64,000 nucleotides of DNA from Streptomyces malaysiensis subsp. samsunensis (lineage in GTDB: Bacteria; Actinomycetota; Actinomycetes; Streptomycetales; Streptomycetaceae), in NCBI RefSeq assembly GCF_024519315.1, contig NZ_JANIIC010000015.1, forward strand, positions 97,331 to 161,330, given 5' to 3'. The notes under the pieces are model-generated. The model searched no databases, had not been told where the DNA came from, and saw only the letters and a list, made by a program, of their open reading frames with translations. The stretch's first letter is position 1. Each line of letters opens with the position of its first letter. Of this stretch, positions 7,279 to 13,766 are shown one piece after another. Position numbers and translations under genes: made by a program.

Positions 7279-8307
7279 GTGGGACGCATGGTGGGGATCA
7301 AGGACGTCGCGCGGCAGGCGGGAGTGTCGGTGGGCACCGTCTCGAACGTGATCAACCGGCCCGAGATGGTCGCCGAGACCACCCGCGACCGGGTGCAGGC
7401 GGTGATCGAGCGCCTGGGCTACGTACGCCAGGAGTCCGCGCGCCAGCTGCGCGCGGGGCGCAGCCGGATCATCGCGCTGTTGGTGCTGGACATGGCGAAC
7501 CCGTTCTTCGTGGATGTGGCGAGCGGTGCGGAGCGGGCGGCGCGGGAGGCGGGGCTGGGGGTGATGGTGTGCAACAGCGCGCAGAGCCCGGATGAGGAGG
7601 CCGACTACCTCGGGCTCTTCGCCGAGCACCGGGTGCGCGGGGTGCTCGTCACCCCGGCCGATGTCACCGGCGGCAACCTGGACGGCTTCCGGCGCCATGA
7701 CATCCCGTTCGTCTTCGTGGACCGCGAGGTGCCCAGCGCCGAGGGGTGTTCGGTGTCGGTCGACGACATCGAGGGCGGTGCGCTCGCCGGCCGCCATCTG
7801 ATCGCCCAGGGCCACCGCTCGGTGGTCTACGTCAGCGGTCCGATGCTGCTCCCGCAGTGCCAGGACCGGCGCGCCGGGCTGCTCAGCGCGTTCGCGGAGG
7901 AGGGACTGCCCGCGGAGACGATGATCCACATCGAGGCCGAGCGGCTGGACGTGGCCTCCGGCCGGGACGCGGGCGCGCGGCTGCTGGGGATCTCACCGCG
8001 GCCGACGGCGGTGTTCTGCGCCAACGACCTGCTGGCCCTGGGGGTGCTCCAGGCCCTCTTCGCGGCCGGGGTTTCGGTGCCGGGGGAGGTGGCGCTGGTG
8101 GGGTACGACGACATCGAGTTCGCGGCGGCGGCCGCGGTGCCGCTGACGTCGGTGCGGCAGCCCGCCTTCCGGATGGGGCACACGGCCGCTGAGCTGCTGA
8201 TCGAGGAGACCGGCGAGGACGCGGACATCCATCACCACCGGCGCATTGTGCTCCAGCCGGAACTGGTGGTCAGGGACTCGACGTTCGCCCCCAAACCGGT
8301 GGCTTGA
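7279..8307 (+). CDS. LacI-family regulator, paralog 2
   Basis: A 342-residue LacI regulator with the same architecture as its upstream neighbour: helix-turn-helix IKDVARQAGVSVGTVSNVIN, then the sugar-binding core. Long blocks are identical in DNA as well as protein (hinge, FCANDLLALGVLQ, LVGYDDIEFAAAAAVPLTSV). Differences cluster at about residues 130-220, the effector-binding half, and at the C-terminus. The recognition helices are nearly the same, so the two may read the same operator while sensing different ligands. The GTG start has GGAGGG upstream. The gene ends 54 bases before a convergent gene. Confidence 0.87.
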   Translation: MGRMVGIKDVARQAGVSVGTVSNVINRPEMVAETTRDRVQAVIERLGYVRQESARQLRAGRSRIIALLVLDMANPFFVDVASGAERAAREAGLGVMVCNSAQSPDEEADYLGLFAEHRVRGVLVTPADVTGGNLDGFRRHDIPFVFVDREVPSAEGCSVSVDDIEGGALAGRHLIAQGHRSVVYVSGPMLLPQCQDRRAGLLSAFAEEGLPAETMIHIEAERLDVASGRDAGARLLGISPRPTAVFCANDLLALGVLQALFAAGVSVPGEVALVGYDDIEFAAAAAVPLTSVRQPAFRMGHTAAELLIEETGEDADIHHHRRIVLQPELVVRDSTFAPKPVA

Positions 8308-8320
8308 CCATCGCCTCGGC

Positions 8321-8332
8321 GGGGCCGGCCCC
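8321..8332. terminator. palindrome between convergent genes
   Basis: GGGGCCGGCCCC is a perfect 12-bp palindrome in the 54-bp gap between the second LacI gene and the convergent flavoprotein gene. It may act as a short bidirectional terminator. The lack of a loop makes this weak. Confidence 0.3.
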
Positions 8333-8361
8333 CTCGGCACCGTTGTGCACCCCGGGCGGGG

Positions 8362-9459
8362 CTAAGAGGAATACGCCGGGGCCAGGGGCGATGCCGGAGC
8401 GGCGGTCAGCAGCGCCTTGATGTCCCGTACGGCGGTGCGCCCCGCGCGGTTGGCCCCGACCGTGCTGGCCGACGGCCCGTAGCCGACCAGATGCACGCGC
8501 GGATCGCGGACCGCCCCGGTCCCCTCGACGGCGATCCCGCCACCCTGTTCGCGCAGCCTCAGCGGGGCGAGGTGGTCGATCGCGGCGCGGAAGCCGGTGG
8601 CCCACAGGATCGTGTCCGCCTCGACATGGCGCCCGTCCGCCCAGACCACCCCGTCCGGGGTGATCCGCTCGAACATCGGCAGCCGGTCGAGTATCCCCTG
8701 CTCACGGGCGCGCAGCATCGCCTCCGTCAGAGGCAGCCCGGTCACGGACACCACACTCCGCGGCGGCAGGCCCTGCCGTACCCGCTGCTCGACCATCGCC
8801 ACGGCCTCCCGCCCCTGCACCTCGCCGAACGGCCCCTCGCGGAACACCGGCGGGCGCCGGGTCACCCAGGTCGTCTCGGCGGCCACTTCGGCGATCTCCA
8901 GCAGATGCTGCACCCCGGAGGCCCCGCCCCCGACGACGATCACCCGCCGCCCGGCGAACGCCTCTGGCCCGGGGTACTGCGCGGTGTGCAGCTGCCGCCC
9001 CCGAAAGGTCTCCTGGCCGGGGTAGCGGGGCCAGAACGGCCGGTCCCAGGTCCCGGTCGCGTTGATCAGCGCCCGTGCGGACCAGGTCCCGGCCGAGGTC
9101 TCGACCAGCAGCCGCCCATCGTCCCCGTCCCGTACGGCGGTGACATGCACAGGGCGGACAACCCGCAGATCGAAGGCGCGCTCATAGCGTGTGAAGTACG
9201 CGGGGATCACCTCGGACGAGGGCCGCTCGGCATCCGCCTCGTCGGTGGTCAGCCGCATACCGGGCAGGTCGTACATCCCGTGGACCTTGCCGTACGTCAG
9301 CGACGGCCACCGGAACTGCCACGCCCCGCCGGGCGCGGGCGCGTGGTCGAGCACCACGAAGCCGGTGCCGGGCTCGTACCCGGCCCGCCGCAGGTGGTAG
9401 GCGGCGGACAAGCCCGCCTGCCCGGCACCGATGACCACGACGTCCACGCTGTTGTTCAT
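8362..9459 (-). CDS. FAD/NAD(P)-dependent monooxygenase-like flavoprotein (CzcO type)
   Basis: A 365-residue two-dinucleotide-binding flavoprotein. The FAD Rossmann motif VVVIGAGQAGLSAAYHL is at the N-terminus, a second NAD(P) motif VIVVGGGASGVQHL is mid-protein, and the C-terminal ATG motif reads LWATGFRAAIDHL, as in flavin monooxygenases and CzcO-like proteins. No signal peptide is seen, so it is cytoplasmic. The substrate cannot be told from sequence. ATG 9459 starts directly at the Rossmann fold; longer in-frame starts add unrelated residues. It follows a small minus-strand gene by 7 bases, so the two may be co-transcribed. Confidence 0.82.
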   Translation of the reverse strand: MNNSVDVVVIGAGQAGLSAAYHLRRAGYEPGTGFVVLDHAPAPGGAWQFRWPSLTYGKVHGMYDLPGMRLTTDEADAERPSSEVIPAYFTRYERAFDLRVVRPVHVTAVRDGDDGRLLVETSAGTWSARALINATGTWDRPFWPRYPGQETFRGRQLHTAQYPGPEAFAGRRVIVVGGGASGVQHLLEIAEVAAETTWVTRRPPVFREGPFGEVQGREAVAMVEQRVRQGLPPRSVVSVTGLPLTEAMLRAREQGILDRLPMFERITPDGVVWADGRHVEADTILWATGFRAAIDHLAPLRLREQGGGIAVEGTGAVRDPRVHLVGYGPSASTVGANRAGRTAVRDIKALLTAAPASPLAPAYSS

Positions 9460-9466
9460 GCTTCTA

Positions 9467-9778
9467 CTAACTCTGCTCGGGTGCGGTCTCTTCCCGGTCC
9501 TCCAGCCGCCGCCCCCGGCTCTCGGCCACCCGCAGCGCGTCATGCAGCGCCTCGGCGAGCCGATGTCCCACAAAGCGCAGCTCAAAGGCGTCGGCCTTGC
9601 GGTCCCGGAGCAGCGGCCGGGCATGCCCGAGAAGGTCGGCCCCGGTCTGTAGCTGTACGGCCTCCATCTCGTCGGCCAGCCGGGAGAGGTAGCTGGTGCC
9701 GGTGTTGTCGGTGACGAGGAAGCAGGGCTGCCCGTTCAGTCCGGGCCAGGGCAGCAGACGAGGGCGTGATGAAGGCAT
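9467..9778 (-). CDS. small conserved-type hypothetical protein
   Basis: 103 residues with no transmembrane segment. It has GQPCFLVTDNTGTSYLSRLADEM followed by a helical region (GADLLGHARPLL, EALHDALRVAESRGRRLEDRE). GGAG lies 5 bases upstream of its ATG. It is divergent from a WhiJ-like regulator, where Streptomyces often has small companion genes, and ends 7 bases before the flavoprotein start. The function is unknown to me; its codon use (third-position G/C) fits a real gene. Confidence 0.65.
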   Translation of the reverse strand: MPSSRPRLLPWPGLNGQPCFLVTDNTGTSYLSRLADEMEAVQLQTGADLLGHARPLLRDRKADAFELRFVGHRLAEALHDALRVAESRGRRLEDREETAPEQS

Positions 9779-10000
9779 GAGGGCTCCATGGCGTTCCGAG
9801 GTTCGGCTACCGCGAGTGATGGGGCGGTGGCGGAAACAGCTTCACGGTCGTGAGACTTGCTGTGCAAGGGTGATTGAATTTCTCGCTTGAGATGGCATAT
9901 GTGACCGAGTGGGCTGTTGTCAGAACAAAGCGGGTTCTCGGTGCCAGACTCGGAACTCGCACCACGGCATGGCAGGCTCAACCCACCGGGAGGCATACTC

Positions 10001-10864
10001 GTGGCAGCGCCAACAGGACCCACGGTCCGTCGCATGCAACTCGGCTGGGAGCTCAAGCGGTTGAGGGACAAGGCCGGATTCACTCTCGCGGAGGCGGTGG
10101 ACGGGTTGACGTTCTCCCCTTCGAAGCTCCATCGCGTGGAGAACGGGCTGACCGGCCTCAAGACCACCGCGGAGCTGCGGACTTTGCTGGACCGCTACGG
10201 AGTCGAGGACGAGGAAGACGTGGACTTCCTGGTCGAGATCCACCGGGACTCGCTCAACCGGGGGTGGTGGTCGCTCTATCGCAGCGTGCTGCCGTCCGGC
10301 ATGGGGATGTACATCGGGCTGGAGAGCGGTGCTCGGAGCATCCGGGCTTGGCAACCGAATGTGGTCCTCGGGTTGTTGCAGACCGAGCGATACGCCCGTG
10401 AGTTGTTTCAGGCGGCGAAGTCCATCGAGGAGACGACGACTGAGTTCGTCGAGCGGCACATCCAGATCCGTATGGAACGTAAGCGGGCCCTCACTCGCAG
10501 GGAGGACCCGCTGGAGCTGTGGGTCATCCAGGACGAAGCCTCGCTGCGCCGGGTGGTCGGGAGCCCGGACGTGATGCGCGAGCAGTACGAGGAGATCATC
10601 AGGGTCGCTCAACTCGACAACGTGACGGTGCAGATCCTCCCCATGTCCACGCCCACCTACCGTCCAGGTGCCAACTTCACCCTCCTGGAGTTCGGCTCCC
10701 CATTGCCGACGGTTGTGCAATCCGACGTCGCCGATGGGTCCGACATCAGCGACAAAGACACCACGATCTGGTCCTTCTCTCGCAGGTTCGAGGGCTTGCG
10801 CGCAGCGGCTCTCGCCCCTGTTGAGACACCAGCATTCCTGCAACGACTAGCACGAGAGGTCTGA
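10001..10864 (+). CDS. XRE-family regulator, WhiJ-like (HTH + DUF5753)
   Basis: A 287-residue protein with an N-terminal XRE helix-turn-helix (LGWELKRLRDKAGFTLAEAV ... KLHRVENG) and a DUF5753-type C-terminal domain (VLGLLQTERYAREL, VTVQILPMSTPTYRPGANFT). GTG 10001 is preceded by GGGAGG with 7-base spacing; upstream in-frame ATG codons lack such a site. This is the architecture of WhiJ-like regulators of Streptomyces development, each paired with a small DUF397 protein, and the next gene (1-base gap) is exactly that. It probably binds DNA and is modulated by the partner. Target genes are unknown. Confidence 0.88.
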   Translation: MAAPTGPTVRRMQLGWELKRLRDKAGFTLAEAVDGLTFSPSKLHRVENGLTGLKTTAELRTLLDRYGVEDEEDVDFLVEIHRDSLNRGWWSLYRSVLPSGMGMYIGLESGARSIRAWQPNVVLGLLQTERYARELFQAAKSIEETTTEFVERHIQIRMERKRALTRREDPLELWVIQDEASLRRVVGSPDVMREQYEEIIRVAQLDNVTVQILPMSTPTYRPGANFTLLEFGSPLPTVVQSDVADGSDISDKDTTIWSFSRRFEGLRAAALAPVETPAFLQRLAREV

Positions 10865-10865
10865 C

Positions 10866-11078
10866 ATGACCCACCGCATAGCATCCGACACCGCACCGGA
10901 ACGCGCCTGGTTCAAGTCCTCCTACAGTGAGGCGAACGGCACCGCGTGCGTCGAGATCGCCCACCTGCGCCACACCGCTCAGGTCGGCATCCGCGACTCC
11001 AAGGACAAGAACGGCCCCGCCCTGGTCGTCCCCTCCGGGGCCTGGGCGGAGTTCGTCGCCGCAGTACGCAAGGTCTGA
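10866..11078 (+). CDS. DUF397 protein, partner of WhiJ-like regulator
   Basis: 70 residues with the DUF397 core: WFKSSYSEANGTACVEIA, then VGIRDSKDKNGPALVVPSGAW and a C-terminal FVAAVRK. Start ATG 10866 lies one base after the regulator stop, so the two are translated together. DUF397 proteins are found next to WhiJ-like regulators and are thought to oppose or modulate them. Length and motif are complete. Confidence 0.9.
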   Translation: MTHRIASDTAPERAWFKSSYSEANGTACVEIAHLRHTAQVGIRDSKDKNGPALVVPSGAWAEFVAAVRKV

Positions 11079-11540
11079 CGGCGCTGGGGAGGGGCGACCA
11101 GGCGCGGGCATCGTCTCGCGCCTTCGGCGCATGTGAGCAGCGGGGCAGGGGGTGCCGGGCCGGGCTCGCGTCGCCGGCCGCCGGGCTGGGTGGGGCGTGG
11201 CGCCGGTGGCGGCTTCTGTGCTCGGTGGCCGGGGCCCCTCCGGAGCGCGGGCGACGGGGGTTCGGTACCCCCTTCTTAAAAACGCTTGATCTGGCGCAAC
11301 TAATTTGTCAAACGTTTTCCAGGGGTACCCCACCCCCCGCCGCAGTCCGGACCGGTCCTCAACATGGGCCGACGGAGGCCGCCACCGGGCCTCGCCCCCA
11401 CAGGCCCGGTGGTCGGCGACGGAGCCTGGCCAGGGCACCCCCGGACCCATGCTCAAAGGCGCCGGAGGCGCGAACGGCGCCGCACCGACGCACGAAAACC
11501 GTTCGCGGAACGCGCCCGCCCCGAACTACCGTGCCTGGCC
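11079..11540. other. gene-free spacer with hairpins and an A/T-rich island
   Basis: No convincing gene in 462 bases. After the DUF397 stop come two mutually exclusive hairpins near 11101-11130. At 11256-11272 GGGGGT-TCGGT-ACCCCC is followed by TTCTT, which looks like a terminator. A distinctly A/T-rich stretch (about 11273-11320), including CAAACGTTTT, and a GGGGTACCCC palindrome (11322-11331) follow. The A/T island may hold the promoter for the methyltransferase gene, but I could not assign a good -35/-10 pair. Confidence 0.5.
11118..11130 (+). terminator. hairpin after WhiJ/DUF397 pair
   Basis: GCGCC-TTC-GGCGC, a 5-bp stem with 3-base loop, 40 bases after the DUF397 stop. An overlapping alternative stem uses 11101-11106 with 11117-11122. 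Confidence 0.4.
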
Positions 11541-12173
11541 GTGGACATTGACGACCCCAAGGACGTGGTCAGGCGCGGTTACGACGCGCTCTCCCGCCAC
11601 TACGAGCAGTCCTACGCCACCGAGACCAAGTACCAGCCCTGGCTCGGTGCCCTCCAACAGCGCATCCCGGCCGCCGCCACCGTGCTGGACCTGGGGTGCG
11701 GCAGCGGCGTACCGGTGGCCCGCACCCTGGCCTCCGCCGGGCACCGTGTGACCGGTGTCGACATCAGCGGGGAGCAGATCCGCCGGGCGCGGCAGCTCGT
11801 GCCGGAGGCCGAGTTCCGCCGGGCCGACGCCACGGCCGTGGAGTTCCCGGCCGCCACCTTCGACGCGGTGGTCTCCCTCTACGCCCTGATCCACATCCCG
11901 CTGGCCGAACAGCCTCCCCTCCTCGCCAGGATCGCCACCTGGCTCCGCCCCGGCGGCTGGTTCCTGGCCACCACCGGGCACACCGCCTGGACCGGCACCG
12001 ATGACAACTGGCTCGGCGGTGGCACCACGATGTGGTGGAGCCACGCCGACGCCGCGACCTACCGGGACTGGCTCACCCAGGCCGGACTGACCGTCGAGGG
12101 CGAGGAGTTCGTTCCCGAGGGCGACGGCGGCCACGCGCTGTTCTGGGCGCGGCGGCCGTCGGCGGGGGAGTGA
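11541..12173 (+). CDS. class I SAM-dependent methyltransferase
   Basis: 210 residues with a Methyltransf_11/25-type fold: motif I VLDLGCGSGVPVARTL, motif II VTGVDISGEQI, and WLRPGGWFLATTGH after the core. It is cytoplasmic. GTG 11541 gives MDIDDPKDVVRRGYDALS, a normal start for the family. No ribosome-binding site is visible before it, so the transcript may be leaderless. The substrate is unknown. It stands alone: the WhiJ pair is 460 bases upstream and an insertion element lies downstream on the other strand. Confidence 0.85.
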   Translation: MDIDDPKDVVRRGYDALSRHYEQSYATETKYQPWLGALQQRIPAAATVLDLGCGSGVPVARTLASAGHRVTGVDISGEQIRRARQLVPEAEFRRADATAVEFPAATFDAVVSLYALIHIPLAEQPPLLARIATWLRPGGWFLATTGHTAWTGTDDNWLGGGTTMWWSHADAATYRDWLTQAGLTVEGEEFVPEGDGGHALFWARRPSAGE

Positions 12174-12183
12174 CGCAACGGGT

Positions 12184-12357
12184 TCAGTCGACCGGGCCGT
12201 CCTCGCCGGGCTTCTGCCAGGCGCAGATCCCGAGCGTGGCCCGTCCCTTCTCGACCAGCGGGTCGGCGATCGGGGCGGGTGGCATGGTGCTGTGGCCCCG
12301 GTAGCAGATGACCGTGCGGTCCGTGTGTCCGGCGAGGTCTACGAGGATCTGGTCCCA
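12184..12357 (-). pseudogene. 3' fragment of a small gene abutting the insertion element
   Basis: Reading leftward from the element's outer edge there is an open frame (WDQILVDLAGHTDR ... LGICAWQKPGEDGPVD, stop complementary to 12184-12186) with good third-position G/C and no start near its 5' end. The 5' end coincides with the inferred element boundary. Joining the two flanks in silico gives a frame starting GTG-TCT-TAC-TGG that overlaps the stop of the phosphoesterase gene. This suggests the element separated this frame from its start or promoter. The function is not recognised, and the fragment may instead be non-coding. Confidence 0.35.
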
Positions 12358-12533
12358 TTGACCTCCTCCATCGCCCTAAGGGGCGAGGATTTTCCGTCGG
12401 GGGGTGGTCCTCATGGGTGGGGACCGCCCGCTTCGGGTGGGTTCCTGGTTCCTTCCCACCTGGGTGGGGGTTGTGCGCGCTGCCGGGCTGCTGCCTGGTC
12501 TTACGTGCGCTCCGCAGGCGTTTACCGCTGCCG
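12358..12533 (-). ncRNA. predicted TnpB guide RNA (reRNA/omega-RNA) scaffold
   Basis: The 176 bases between the tnpB stop and the right end are non-coding on the minus strand and rich in hairpins: arms GGTCC/GGACC (12406-12410, 12421-12425), CCCG/CGGG (12427-12437) and the subterminal TCGCCC/GGGCGA stem (12371-12386). In this family the 3' part of tnpB plus the right end is transcribed as the guide RNA, and the guide is the flanking sequence just outside. The current guide would therefore start at 12357 and read leftward. Inferred from family knowledge. Confidence 0.5.
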
Positions 12534-13748
12534 TTACCGGCGTCGGGCCCCAGGTCCTGGGGTGGGTGGTGCTGTCGCCGCGAGGATGCGGCGGCCTTCA
12601 AGGCGAACGTTCTTGCCAGCGTTCCAGTCGCGGTCGTGCGGGGTGTCGCAGTTCGGGCACGTCCACTCGCGTACATGCAGCGGCTTGGGTCCGTCCCGGA
12701 AGCCGCAGGCGGAACAGATCTGCGACGACGGGAAGTGCCGGTCGACTTTGGCGAAGGAGCGACCACGCCGGGCCGTCTTGTACTCCAGCATCGTCACGAA
12801 CTGTGTCCAGCCCGCGTCGTGCACGCCCTTGGCCAGGCGGGTACGCGCCAGTCCACGCACGTTCAGGGTCTCGGTGAAGACGGCTTGGTTCTCGCTCGTC
12901 AGCTTGTGAGACCACTGGTGATGGAAGTTGCGGCGCGCGTCCGCCACGGCGGCGTGTGCGCGGGCGATCTTGGTCCGGGCCTTGTCCCGGTTGCTGGATC
13001 CCTTCTTCTTCCGCGACAGCTCACGCTGCCGCTTCTTCAGCTTCTTTTCTGCCCTTCGCAGGTACTTCGGGGAGGCGATGTGCGAGCCGTCCGCGAGGAC
13101 GGCGAACCGGGTCAAGCCCAGGTCGATTCCCTGGTCCCCGTCCGCAGGCGGCAGGATGTCGGCGGCAGGGTCGGTCTCCACGACAAAGGATGCCCAGTAC
13201 CGGCCGGAACGGTCCTTGATCAGTGTTACCGAGCTGGGTGCGGACGGCAGGTCCCGGGTCCACTTCACTGTGAGGTCGCCTATTTTCGGCAGCCTCAGTT
13301 TGCCGTTCTCGGTGATTAACCACCGGTCGGAGCGGGTGAACCGTGCGCTTTGCCGGTTGTCCTTGCGGGACTTGTACTTCGGCGGGGCGACCTTCGGTCC
13401 CTTCCGCTTGCCGGTCTTGGAGTCCTCGTGCGCCTTCCATGCCGCGTCCAGATCCCGGAGCGTCTGCTGGAGTACACCGACCGGCGCGTGGGACAGGAAT
13501 ACCCGCCCGGGGGTCTTCTTCGCGTCAGTGATCAGGGTTTTGGCCAGGTCCGGGTTCTTCGGGACCAGCCGGTACGGGCCCTGGGCGATCCGGTTCTTCG
13601 GGTTCCCGAGCAGCTTGTTCGACGCCTTGACCGGTTTGATCCGGGCCAGGGCGTCATTCCAGACCACACGCCTGCACCCGAAAACCCTGGCCGCGCGGAT
13701 GCGCTGACCGGGCGTCGGGCAGACGCGGAACTGGTAACGAAGCTGCAT
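12534..13748 (-). CDS. tnpB: TnpB RNA-guided endonuclease
   Basis: A 404-residue TnpB/OrfB. The N-terminal OrfB_IS605 helix-turn-helix region begins MQLRYQFRVCPTPGQ. The split RuvC nuclease has all three acidic residues: Asp209 (GIDLGLTRFA), Glu293 (FTETLNVRGL) and Asp374 (HDRDWNAGKN). A zinc ribbon lies between the last two (CSAC, Cys345/348; CPNC, Cys364/367). It is therefore intact and probably active. TnpB cuts DNA next to a target-adjacent motif, guided by RNA from its own right end, and helps retain the element after excision. Length is normal. ATG 13748 lies about 10 bases inside the left end. Confidence 0.93.
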   Translation of the reverse strand: MQLRYQFRVCPTPGQRIRAARVFGCRRVVWNDALARIKPVKASNKLLGNPKNRIAQGPYRLVPKNPDLAKTLITDAKKTPGRVFLSHAPVGVLQQTLRDLDAAWKAHEDSKTGKRKGPKVAPPKYKSRKDNRQSARFTRSDRWLITENGKLRLPKIGDLTVKWTRDLPSAPSSVTLIKDRSGRYWASFVVETDPAADILPPADGDQGIDLGLTRFAVLADGSHIASPKYLRRAEKKLKKRQRELSRKKKGSSNRDKARTKIARAHAAVADARRNFHHQWSHKLTSENQAVFTETLNVRGLARTRLAKGVHDAGWTQFVTMLEYKTARRGRSFAKVDRHFPSSQICSACGFRDGPKPLHVREWTCPNCDTPHDRDWNAGKNVRLEGRRILAATAPPTPGPGARRR

Positions 13749-13766
13749 ACACGTGATCGTAAGACA

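Larger units (their letters stand above)
12358..13758 (-). mobile_element. tnpB-only IS200/IS605-type element (IS1341 group)
   Basis: About 1.4 kb holding a single tnpB and no Y1 transposase. Read on the minus strand, the left flank ends in TTAC (complement of 13759-13762) just before the element, and the right end finishes in TCAA (complement of 12358-12361). These are the same tetranucleotides known for IS608 left and right cleavage sites. A subterminal hairpin (12371-12386, arms TCGCCC/GGGCGA, loop TAAG) marks the right end, as in this family. No target duplication is expected for IS200/IS605 elements. It lies between the stop of the phosphoesterase gene (13767) and a gene fragment. Mobility would need a TnpA from elsewhere. 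Confidence 0.72.

Noticed and set aside
12534..13748. TnpB considered as a miniature Cas12
   Set aside because: Length (404), N-terminal OrfB region and element ends fit TnpB. There is no CRISPR array or adaptation genes.
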